From assembly GCA_037447655.1 (NCBI GenBank), contig JBBHKE010001910.1, positions 1 through 53,857 on the forward strand: a DNA stretch of 53,857 nt. The letters run 5' to 3'. The DNA is from Zygnema cylindricum. Taxonomy: Eukaryota; Streptophyta; Zygnematophyceae; Zygnematales; Zygnemataceae. The stretch's first letter is position 1. Each line of letters opens with the position of its first letter. Shown here one piece after another: positions 44,762 to 53,857 of this stretch. A program made the translations under genes and the position numbers. The notes under the pieces are model-generated. The model was given only the letters and a program-made list of their open reading frames with translations, ran no database searches and was not told the origin of the DNA.

Positions 44762-44845
44762 TACAGTACACAGCGAATCGTAATTAGAGTAAGGAAAAAA
44801 TAGAGTAAAAAAACAAAAAAAAAACAATTAGAGTTATGAACGCTT

Positions 44846-45044
44846 CACCTTGAATCATTATTAGCGTATAGAAATTATTAGTGTAAAGAAAAAATTAGCA
44901 TTATTCATTCTAATTTAGTGCCAGGAGACGTGGCAGATTATGGTCCACGTCCTTAAATAGTGTAAATTATTATATTTAATGTATCAATGTCAAAATTTTG
45001 GGGTGCCGATATAGCATACATAAGGCTAATAACGATTCACGGTG
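44846..45044. mobile_element. TA-MITE, 199 bp (M6a)
   Basis: CACCTTGAATCATTATTAGCG to TAACGATTCACGGTG. Left flank TT (a changed TA), right TA shared with M6b. In the second duplication copy the site is empty (..CAACACTTATTTGTG). Confidence 0.88.
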
Positions 45045-45046
45045 TA

Positions 45047-45245
45047 CACCATGAATCGTTACTAGCGTATATAAATTATTAGTGTAAAGAAAGAATTAGC
45101 GTCATTAATTCTAATTTAGTGCCAGAAGACGTGGCAGATTATGGTCCACGTCTTTAAATAGTGTAAATTATTATATTTAAGGTATCAATGTCAAAATTTT
45201 GGGGTGCCGATATAGCGTACATAAGGCTAATAACGTTTCACGGTG
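45047..45245. mobile_element. TA-MITE, 199 bp (M6b), head-to-tail with M6a
   Basis: CACCATGAATCGTTACTAGCG to TAACGTTTCACGGTG, with the same interior order as M6a and the same length. The junction between the two is CGGTG-TA-CACC. Confidence 0.9.
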
Positions 45246-45833
45246 TAGTTTGTGTGATAGAACTTTTTAACAGAGGAAGTTTACTCTAATTTATTTAAAT
45301 ACTCTATATTGGGTTATGTCGGCATTAATTATCCGCGCAATAATTATGAACACTAAATTACGTAGATATACAAAATCTGTCAGTCTGTATAATTTGACGT
45401 CAATATGACGCTAATACTATTCGTCACGCTGAAGGTTAATTAATGTTCACACTGACGAGGATGTTGTCGACGAACGAGAGTTATGCGAACAACTTTTTTT
45501 CGATGTGATTGATTTTTTTGTTTAGTGCGATTTCACGTGCGAGCGCGATTATATTAAATCATTATTTGTACCTTTTTACTTATACAAGTACAATTTTGCA
45601 CGGTCGGAAGTCGTCCATACTCCACACTATTTAAAACAAACCTATATTAGATTTTTTACGATAATTAAACTTTACCTTAAATAGAATAATGAAAATTTTA
45701 GAATCATTTACTCTATTTAAGATGATAGAGTCGAAATTTAGGGCGACCAAATTAGCCTTATTTACTCTAATTACGATTCACGGTGTAGTACTACAGTTGA
45801 CACGTAGGTTTAAAATAATGTTAGGTTTGGCGC

Positions 45834-46520
45834 CATAGTTCAAAAGTAGGCGTTTTTATGGTAGGCCTTTGGTAGGCGCACAAAACTTGGCACAAAACTC
45901 CCGTAGACTAGGCATACTGTACATGTGTGCATTGTGCACACTGTTGTACGAACGTACAAATCTGACGAATGATCATAGTACAGCGCACGCCACCAGACGA
46001 ATTTTTTTAGCAAATTGACACGGCGTAGGATGATATTCTGCAAGAAAGAAAACTTGGAAAAAATTTTGCAGCCACCAACAATAGGTTTTGGTAATATTTT
46101 TGGCAGTGTTGTATATTTTTTTTTTATCGTCCCATACTGCTTGGTTGGTCAATTTGAAGCTTTATTTAATGTGGCCTTCAAAATTTCAAACGCTAATATG
46201 ATAGATAGTTCTATCGTAAGTTGTGTTATGGGCTTTTCATGTGATTTTTTTAGATGGCTACTTTGATCAGCGACCGTCTAATCGTCCAAATCTCACAGTT
46301 TCAAAAAAAATACCTCAAAACTCACAAAAAAAAAATGTCAAAATGTTTTTCAAAATTTTGACATGACGTTAAATTCTCTATCTATCGATGTACAACTCAA
46401 CGCTCTTACTAATATTTTTCATTATGCGACCCATAAAATATGGGTCTTAAGGTCATATTAGATGTTTTACATACAATAGGTATATTGTATGGGCCTACTT
46501 TCACTTATTTTTGAACTATA
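45834..46520. mobile_element. hAT-like non-autonomous element, 687 bp
   Basis: Starts CATAGTTCAAAAGTAGGCG and ends TTTTTGAACTATA, the same termini as the 306-bp element. Flanks tttggcgc and actgtcgc agree at five of eight positions, a possible aged 8-bp duplication. No transposase frame. The second copy starts at 53076. Confidence 0.75.
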
Positions 46521-46726
46521 ACTGTCGCCATTATACCAATTTACACGTTAAGAAACGCAATATAATGCCAAAAGCTATGACTTGCAATGACTTTGGTCAG
46601 ACATTTCGGGTAACTAGAAGGATTGTAGGACCACGTACACCTGATCCGACGACAAGATTCGCAGAAGCGACAAACTTGATAAATCACGAAGGTAGAAAAA
46701 GACATAATTGTAGGTGGGAAGAGATA
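46521..46726. other. Spacer between the duplication copies
   Basis: Unique-looking DNA with a 78-codon frame (46511-46747) that has no recognisable domain. Confidence 0.45.
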
Positions 46727-46888
46727 TGGCTGCAGGCCGTTAGATAAACAATGAACTGGTTAGTTTTGAATCAAAAGTAGTCAAAAGTCTAGTTCGTGAA
46801 AGCGAGCGTCAAAAGTGAAATTTTTGGAACATGTGACGTGTCAGCTACTGCACGTACTCCCAGGAGTGGGAAAAATCGCGACTCCAAG

Positions 46889-47837
46889 GGTACGTCCCCA
46901 TGTAAGTGATACATTGAAAAAGTATTTTGGACTTTAGTGAAGTGTTCCGTACTACTTTGAAACTGTCCCTATGTGCGAAAATGGAATCGGAACTTTGAAA
47001 TGTGACGGGTGTAGACGTAGGTACAACTTTGTGACGGTTGACGACGATTACGAAATTGTTGACGTCAACAAAAAAAGCGACAATTGTAGACGTCTACAAT
47101 TTTGTAATTTTGTGACATGGCAGATGTTTTGGGTTTTGTAACATTGTGACGTCACGCTCACTTGTGACGTCACAGATTCAAGAACTTTCGGCCATGGATA
47201 CTCCATTTGGTTTTCTCAACCTTTTTCGCTAAACTTGCCATAAAAATATACATTAAGGTAGTCAAAAGAATTATTTTTCAAATATCTTTCATTTCATACC
47301 AGTTTTGTCGTGCCTCATTCTAAAAAGTGTGAGATAAAAGTGATAGTGTGAGAGGGAGAGGGGAGAGGCGACGAAGATGCAAAATTCTAGCGAGGACCTA
47401 TGAATGAAATTGGAGGTTTGAGACCGCTGCAAACTGTTTTTCATCCTTGTCTTTTTCGTACATGCACGAGACGGGCAAGGAGAAAAACAGCGAGTACTCT
47501 CCCTTGTCCTTAAATTTGCCCACTCGTGTGGCGCGTGCGTGGGTCATTTTTCATTCGCTGTTTGGGCGGTACTTTCCCTGAAATCAAGTTGTGAGGTGAT
47601 TTTTGATGAAGTTTTTTGACGGGCTGGATTCTCTTGCCTGGGGGTCGAAAAAAATAAAACAACAAAATGCGTTCGCATGAAGACAAACATGAAGTTCATT
47701 CAAAGTATCAACTTGAGGTTTGCTGTACTTTTAAAGAATTGATTTTTTTTGTACAGCTAAATTTTTTCTCGTATGGAATTGCGTTTTCGGTGAAAACGAC
47801 AAATTAAAGTCGATACTTTAATACATGGGGACGTACC
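46889..47837. mobile_element. R1 MITE, copy b, 949 bp
   Basis: Perfect 16-bp terminal inverted repeats GGTACGTCCCCATGTA and a perfect 5-bp target duplication CCAAG (46884-46888, 47838-47842). The first duplication copy has the empty site (ACTCCAAGTGTTACC). The interior has many TGACGTCA-like and GTAGACGTCTAC-like motifs; no coding capacity seen. Confidence 0.95.
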
Positions 47838-47965
47838 CCAAGTGTAACCAATGAAATTAGTTTTTGAGAAGATCAGCTTTATCTTTTAGTGTTTACAAAT
47901 GGCGTGCCGAGAGTTCTATTTTACTGTTTAATATAAAAATCGACAAACATGTGTAGCACGTGGTA

Positions 47966-48098
47966 GGCGTGCGGCCGCCCAATTGAATCTCGAACCGCCG
48001 GCAAGATTTTCGCGCCGAGCCTGGCTCCATACAAGGCTCGGCACGAGATTCGCACCGGCGGTCGCACGCCTACGAGGGAATATCGAATAATTCCCTCG
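47966..48098. other. Tandem hairpins, copy 2
   Basis: Counterpart of 43365-43496. The short palindrome is identical. The long one keeps its outer stem and the inner GCCGAGCCT/AGGCTCGGC stem despite about ten substitutions and small indels, mainly in unpaired positions. Confidence 0.8.
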
Positions 48099-48568
48099 AC
48101 CTATGGGACACCTTGATTAGTTTGTAAAGGACCAATTAAGGGCTGTCACGTTAGGTACAGTACAGTACATCGCGAATCCTAATTAGAGTAAAAAAAAAAA
48201 ACAATTAGAGTTATCAACACTTATTTGTGTGAAATAACTTTTTCAAAGAGGAAGTTTACCCTAATTCATTTAAGGAATTAATCCTGACAGTGGCTCTTTT
48301 GGTTGCGCACAGTCACTTACGTCACTTTGCCAAAAAATGTACGTTTGAAGGGCATATTGGTACAAATAAAAAACCGTTGAGTACAAATTTGAAGGTCAAT
48401 CGGTTGGACAACTTTGACTTTCAACATATTGTTTGAACCGCTTCAAAATTTGCCGCTCTTGCAGACGTCGACCATCATAATAAAAGTAGCAAGTCACACG
48501 GCCGGCGAACGTTTACGGTAACAAAAATGCAACAACCACATGTAAATAAAAGTGTTGCAGACAGTCAA

Positions 48569-49541
48569 GGCACTTTCTCATGTAACCGAAACTTTAGTCT
48601 CATAACTTTTTTTTTAGCGAAGATTCTCCGTACTACCTTCAAAGCATTCGTATGTAAAAAGATGAAATCGTTAATTTAGATCGTGACGGATGTAGACGTG
48701 GGTGTAATTTGTGACGGTTTGTAGAGGACTACAAAACTCGCGACAATTGATGACGTTTACAAAATAGCGACGTTTGTAGACGTCTAGCTACTTGTGACAT
48801 TGTAGATGTTTAGGATTTTTGACATTTTGACGTCACGCTCACTTATGATAGCTTCGACGTCACTGAATCTTAAACATTCCGCCATGGTTCCTCGATTTTG
48901 TTTTATCGTCCTTTCTCACTCTACTTCAGCCATCAAGATAACTTAAAAGATGTACCAAAAGAAAATGTTTTCTTAGAGATCTTTCATTTGATACCTTTCT
49001 TACATTTTTTCAATGCAAGAATTGTGAGATGTACGCGTTGGTGGGAGAGAGAGAGAGAGAGAGAGAGAGGCTCTTTCACGGACTTCCCTTTTGCGAAATG
49101 ACGCCTATTGGTCGAGACCCCCTCCACGGTTACTGAACGGAAAAAAGCGCACGGAAACAAGACTCGCACATTGTAGAAACGTGCAGTAGGTTTAGTTTTT
49201 GGTACTCCGAGCACAAAAATTGTCAAAAACCTCCATCACGTGCGAAATCATTCGCATATCCGCCCACGTCGTGGAACTTTGTTTAAAATCACCTCCCGAG
49301 GTGATTTTATATAAAGCTTGAAGATGAGCCGGAAGGACGCGAAAGTGGGTCAAAACGTGCTAAATGACAAACAACATCGCACTAGACGACAAATTGCAGT
49401 ATAGTTACAGTTTCAAGGTAACTCAACTTGTACGATGGTAATTTCAATTTTTTGGTACGGCTGCGTATTTTCTCGTTTTGTTCCAACTTATAGAGGAAAG
49501 CGATAGAAAATAATTGTGATTTTACCACATGGGAAAGTGCC
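48569..49541. mobile_element. R1 MITE, copy c, 973 bp
   Basis: Ends GGCACTTTCTCATGTA and CACATGGGAAAGTGCC. Flanks gtcaa and ctcac; the right MULE arm has gtcac, so each side has one change from a 5-bp duplication. The interior is shared with copies a and b and includes a GA microsatellite (49045-49070). Confidence 0.88.
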
Positions 49542-49585
49542 CTCACTTTTCGTCTTTAGGTGAGCTCCACGGTGAGAGCACTTAG

Positions 49586-50287
49586 GGTAAGGTTCCATTA
49601 GGGAAAAATTTCGTTGTTTAATGGAAATCGTAGTGTTTCGTACAATGCCGTACCAGAAAAAATAAAGTGTCATAAAAACTAGCCTAGTGAATGAGGGATT
49701 TGATTCTCCAAGTTTATGGGCGTAAACGTGGACCGTCGAATGCATAATCAGATACGCCATCGTCTGACACTTTCAATTCACAACAAGTGACCTGGAGTAG
49801 GTCAATTCTAAGCCCGTGAACCTATAGCATCGTGCCTCGTGGAAAAGTGAAAAAATATCCACGACGACCACACGACTAGGTGGGTACACGTCACATATGA
49901 CATGTGCCTTTCGTCAGGGAGGATGCGAGGCCATCGGAAGCCGCAAGAAAATCTTTGACAGAGGATATTGTTTCACGCATCTTTTGCCATCCACTTACCA
50001 TTCAGACACATTCGTACGCTTTTATAAATCTTAAGTTTCGTTCGACCGTACATATTTTATTCAATACGTTGTATGGGTCACATTTTACCTTCGCTCGTAC
50101 AAATATGTGTTCACAATTTGTTGTTAAAGATTCCCTAAATATTACCACAATCGTATTTATCTATTACGTGGACCAATCAAAGTGTGCTACGCGAATAAAA
50201 TGTCAGTTACTGACCCGACACAATGGAACGATGGCTTCAATAAACAAATTTTTGACGTTTATTGAGACCGCCTAATGGAATAACGCT
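49586..50287. mobile_element. N-family MITE, 702 bp (N2)
   Basis: Perfect 5-bp duplication CTTAG (49581-49585, 50288-50292). Ends GGTAAGGTTCCATTAGG and CCTAATGGAATAACGCT. The right MULE arm carries the unoccupied site (GCACTTAAACGC). Confidence 0.9.
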
Positions 50288-50320
50288 CTTAGCCGCAAAA
50301 TTAAAATTTAATCGTCTAAG

Positions 50321-51114
50321 GGTAACCTTCCATCAGGCAAAAACCGGGGTTGTTTACTGGTGAAAGTACCATTCCGTACTAAGCTGTACTGTTTTTTTTT
50401 TTTTTTTTATGAGGTTAACCTGAAATTCGTTAAGATTCTCCATAATTTTTGGCAAAAACTTCCACCGTCCGATTTTGAAATTTGACGCAAACACCCCTTC
50501 TATCCAGTACCTGGCGAGTCTCCTCCGACTATCCTTAGGAGAACACTTTTCGCTTACTTGACGCTTGTATTGGTCCACTTGTAAAAGTTAGAGTCGATCC
50601 ACGACCGACGTGTTTTTATATACTTACATGTTGCCAATGGCGTGTACCTTCTAACATCAAAGCCACCTTGTTCAACAACAAAATCTTGGTTGTATGACAT
50701 CCTATCACGCCTCCGCTGGTACAGTGATAATACATAAACATACATATGGTATATTCATAGAAATTTGTACAATTTTTATTTTGCACCGGTTTTCGTGACC
50801 GTTGGTACAACGACAAATATAACGACGTACACATTCTACATTAGCGTGACGCTACTTGATATTTTAATATGCGTTTGTCTGTAAAGATACGCTGTTGAGA
50901 TTTTGTACTTTTCAAATCTTTCATTAATCGCGAGCGGCTCAACATGATCCTACGTGATACCGATCGCAATCTAACACGTAACCATTTTTTGCTTCACTGG
51001 CACGACCTGATGAAAAGATGTTACAATTATTACGGTGTTACAATTATTATTGCCACTAAACATGTCTGTACGATAACTGGGAACGCCTAATGGAAATTTA
51101 CCCGGAAATTTACC
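50321..51114. mobile_element. N-family MITE, 794 bp (N3a)
   Basis: Starts GGTAACCTTCCATCAGGC after CTAAG (50316-50320) and ends CCTAATGGAAATTTACC plus a repeated GGAAATTTACC before CTAAG (51115-51119). Contains an 18-base T run near 50391. Confidence 0.8.
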
Positions 51115-51119
51115 CTAAG

Positions 51120-51838
51120 GCCGCTTCTCCATCAGGCGCTGACAGTAATTGTACAAAATGGTTTACTGGCACTTATATTTCGTTCACTTCTCCATCACGT
51201 CGTGTCAGCAATGAAATTTATCGTGTATGTGCTTTATTTTGATTAGTGCACGAAGGTTCCTCTTCTGACGATGAACATAGTCAAAGATTCCAAAAGCATA
51301 ATATATGAACTTGTATCTATACAGCCAGCCGCAAAATTATATTACATGCGTTACAATTTGTACGTTTGTGTTTTGTTCTTTTTGTCTTTGTTTTTTCGTT
51401 CGTGCTTCGTCATGTCGCCGCAAATTTTGGATGTCAACGAATGGTGGAGGAAGCGTCACGACACATTCTTCGACAAACATTTTCTCGTTGTTTTTGTTGG
51501 ATTTGATTCTCGCTTATCCGAAGGCTTGTGGCAAATGTCCGAAGGCGCGTGGTTCATACATGACCTTTCGACGTGTAAACATTTTACACGTCCGATGATT
51601 GGCTAGTTTCTTCCCGAGGAGAGTAGCTAATCACTAGACGGTGTGACCTTTTGCTTTGAAATTCATAATCAGACAGTTGTCGTTGTCGCCCAAAAGTTTG
51701 AAGAATATTGACGGATCCCCAGTAATCAAGTTTTATAAAAAAAAAAAAAAAAAAAACAGTACGGAAATGAGCTTGATATGTACGAAAATGTATTTTTTCG
51801 AGTAAGCAACCCCACTTTTCGCCTGATGGAGGTTCACC
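51120..51838. mobile_element. N-family MITE, 719 bp (N3b)
   Basis: Starts GCCGCTTCTCCATCAGGCG after CTAAG (51115-51119) and ends CGCCTGATGGAGGTTCACC before CTAAG (51839-51843). With N3a it makes three CTAAG copies where the right MULE arm has one. Includes a poly-A run near 51736. Confidence 0.8.
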
Positions 51839-53075
51839 CTAAGCGTTACATTGAACTTAGACGCAAATTGAAACAAAACCTCTTTAAACTAAAGTACTAT
51901 AAGTCTTGTACGGAAATATAAGAACGCACGAAACGAAATAAATTTTGTACACTATAATATAATGAACCAACGTAAAATATCTATTGAAATTAAATGGAAA
52001 AAAATGCGCGTTGTCACGTCCGAGGAAATCGAGCCACTTTATCTACGAATCAACATTCTTACATTGACAACAAAATTGTGATTCGTGCGTTGTTATTATT
52101 CCGTACAAGACTTATAGTACTTTAGTTTAAAGAGGTTTTGTTTCAATTTGAGTCTTAGTTAAATGTAACGCTTAGACGATTAAATTTCAATTTTGCGTTT
52201 AAGTGCTCTCACCGTGGAGCTCACGGAAAAACAAAAAGTGACTGTCTGAAACACTTTTATTTACATATTGTTGCCGCACTTTTGTTACCGTAAACGTTCG
52301 CCGGCCGTGTGACTTGCTAATTTTATTATGACAGTCGACATCCGCAAGCGCGACAAATTTTTAAGCGGTTGAAACAATATTTTGAAAGTCAAAGTTGTCA
52401 ACCGATTGACTGTCAAATTTGTACTCAACGGTACATTATTTTTACCAATATGTACTTCAAACGTACAATTTTTGACAAAGTGACGTAAGTGACTGTGCGT
52501 AACCAAAACATTCAATGTCATGATCAATTCCTTTTTTTAAAGTACTCTATATTGGGTTATGTTGGCATTAATTATCCGCGCAATAATTATCAACACTAAA
52601 TTACGTTGATTTACAAAATTTGTCAGTCGGTATAGTTTGACGTCATTATGACGTTAGAACTAGTTATCGCACTGAATGTTGGTTAATGTTCACATTGACA
52701 AGGATGTTGTCGACGGACGAGAGTTATGCAAACAACTTTTTTTTTGATGTGATTGATTTTTTTTTTTGAGTGTGATTTTCACGTGCGAGCACGATTATGT
52801 TAAATCATTATTTGTACCTTTTTACTTATAAAAGTATTGCACGGTTGGACGTCGTCCGTAATCCACACTATTTAAAACGAACCTATATTAGATTTTTTAA
52901 CGTTAATTAAACCTTACCTTAAATAGAATAATGAATAATTTAGAATCATTTACTCTATTTAAGGTGATAAAGTCAAAATTTAGGGCGACTGAATTAGCGT
53001 TATGTACTCTAATTACGATTTGCGGTGTAGTAGTGCAGTTGACACGTAGGGTTAAAATAATGTTAGGTCTTGCGC

Positions 53076-53646
53076 CATAGTTTAAAAGTAGGTGTTTTTA
53101 TGGTAGGCCTTTGGTAGGCGCACAAAACTTGGCACAAAACTCCCGTAGACTAGGCATATTGTATGTATATGTGATGTGCACACTCTAATATGAACATACG
53201 AATCTGACGTAGGATCATAATACAACGCACGGTGACGGACGTAATTTTTTTAGCGAAGTGACACGGCGTAGGATGACATTCCGCAAGAAAGAAAATCCTG
53301 AATTTTTTTTTGAAACAACCAACGGGAAGGTTTTGGTTATATTCTTCATAGTGTCGAATATTTTATTTTATCGTCCCATATTGCTTCGTTGGTCAATTTG
53401 AGGCTTTATTTAGTTTGGCCTTCACAATTTCAAACGCTAATATGATAGATGGTTTTATTGTAAGTTTTGTTATTGGCTTTTCATGTGATCCTTTTAGATC
53501 GCTACTTTGATCATCAACCATCCAATCGGCCAAATTTGACAGTTTAAAAAAAATACCTAAAAACTCACACAAAAAAAAATTGTCCGAATGTTTTTCAAAA
53601 TTTAGACATGACATTTGATTCTCTATCGATCGATGTACCACTCAAC
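53076..53646. mobile_element. hAT-like element, second copy, right end cut off
   Basis: Starts CATAGTTTAAAAGTAGG and follows 45834-46403 closely (GGTAGGCGCACAAAACTTGG, the CGACCGTC-like block, ATCGATGTAC). It is interrupted by the LTR at 53647. Confidence 0.8.
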
Positions 53647-53857
53647 TGTTGAAATAAGTAGTCTTTAATATATTTTCTAGGTCTAAATTTATTAGAAAAG
53701 AAAAAGTAGGCAGCCTGCCTCTATCTCTTCTCTCTCTCTCGCCCCCATACTTGTTGTAGTCATTGAAGGAGAGAGAGAGAGCAATCGAGCCATGGCTGCC
53801 TCAACTCCATAGGAAGGACTAAAGAGTGGCTTAAGCCACTCTCAACAAAAGGTTGAG
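53647..53857 (+). repeat. Family-A LTR, 5' end, running out of the window
   Basis: Starts TGTTGAAATAAGTAG and contains TATTTTCTAGGTCTAAAT, ACTTGTTGTAGTCATTGAA, GCCATGGCTGCCTCAACT and a hairpin (53823-53842), matching the LTRs at 1618 and 6674 and the solo LTR. Whether it is solo or part of a full element cannot be seen. Confidence 0.88.

Larger units (their letters stand above)
44769..45785. mobile_element. Larger TA-flanked element (M5), copy 1, ~1 kb
   Basis: Ends CACAGCGAATCGTAATTAGAG and its near complement (..CTCTAATTACGATTCACGGTG), flanked by TA. The interior is AT-rich and non-coding and contains two nested MITEs (M6a, M6b). The second copy is at 48168-53027. It could be a longer relative of the 198-bp family. 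Confidence 0.8.
43041..46526. repeat. Segmental duplication, copy 1
   Basis: Blocks in the same order as in 46727-53646: GTTAGAKAAACAAT, the CACGTACTCCCAGG region, the hairpin pair, CTTGATTAGTTTGTAAAG, the M5 element, and the hAT-like element. Different transposons are nested in each copy, so each gives the unoccupied state of the other's insertion sites. Confidence 0.85.
48274..52531. mobile_element. Palindromic MULE-like element with four nested MITEs
   Basis: 9-bp target duplication ttcatttaa / tttttttaa around the element; the unoccupied copy near 45285 has tttatttaa. This length fits Mutator-like elements. The two arms are long inverted repeats (about 440 bp each, roughly 85% alike by eye), starting GGAATTRATCMTGACA. 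The right arm (52090-52531) is uninterrupted. The left arm is split by four insertions (48569, 49586, 50321, 51120), for which the right arm is the empty site. Frames at 49904-50275 and 51271-51606 show no transposase motif, so it is non-autonomous. Confidence 0.9.
48168..53027. mobile_element. M5 element, copy 2, split by a MULE-like insertion
   Basis: Left end CATCGCGAATCCTAATTAGAG after TA (48166-48167), right end ..CTCTAATTACGATTTGCGGTG before TA (53028-53029). Without the inserted 4.26 kb it would be about 600 bp; it lacks M6a/M6b and some sequence of copy 1. Confidence 0.75.
46727..53646. repeat. Segmental duplication, copy 2
   Basis: Same block order as 43041-46526, expanded by an R1 MITE (46889-47837) and a MULE-like element (48274-52531) and lacking the TA-MITEs of copy 1. 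It is cut on the right by a family-A LTR at 53647. Confidence 0.85.

Noticed and set aside
49904-51606. Transposase in the MULE-like element
   Set aside because: The 123- and 111-residue frames show no transposase or zinc-finger motif and fall inside nested MITEs.

Overview
This window reads as a gene-poor, transposon-dense piece of a eukaryotic nuclear genome, most likely from the green-plant lineage. The case for green plant: five Ty1/copia-type elements are present, and two other LTR elements carry a 15-base primer site (TGGTATCGGAGCGGG) that differs by one base in its first twelve from the plant initiator-tRNA site TGGTATCAGAGC. The DNA is AT-rich with long microsatellites and many MITEs. 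I found no convincing cellular protein gene, rRNA or functional tRNA. I cannot name the species; a charophyte alga, bryophyte or lycophyte is as likely as a seed plant.

Layout, left part (1-30.3 kb). The window opens in the LTR of a minus-strand element, then an LTR end with primer site on the plus strand. A stack of copia elements follows. Element 1 (1618-7239) has decayed. A composite (7240-11960) joins the 5' half of family A to the 3' half of family B. Element 3 (12550-19450) has a 5-bp target duplication (aatgg) and is itself split by a solo family-A LTR (15000-16069). Element 4 (20114-26325) is complete, with target duplication atact and LTRs that differ at only two of 1036 positions by eye. 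Element 5 (26642-30314) is internally deleted. A 42-bp CTAG-rich minisatellite is the target of element 3.

Main retroelement finding. In all five copia elements the LTR ends CA exactly before a copy of GGTTATGGGCCCA. That is the complement of the anticodon arm of initiator tRNA-Met, the internal-tRNA priming mode of Drosophila copia. The Gag start codon lies inside the LTR, so the primer site is also translated as a conserved (Q)VMGP motif.

Middle part (30.3-42.8 kb). This is non-coding: one MITE-like repeat, microsatellites, long polypurine then polypyrimidine tracts, an ACCGTACAT minisatellite, and a 10-copy TCCACACTAA repeat. Long reading frames here are artefacts of low complexity.

Right part (42.8-53.9 kb). 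A degenerate segmental duplication (43.0-46.5 and 46.7-53.6 kb) carries many nested DNA transposons. Each copy is the other's empty site, so exact insertion points can be read. They show TA for a ~198-bp MITE family, 8 bp for a hAT-like MITE, 9 bp for a palindromic MULE-like element, and 5 bp for MITEs whose ends begin G/GG. The window ends inside another family-A LTR (53647 onward).
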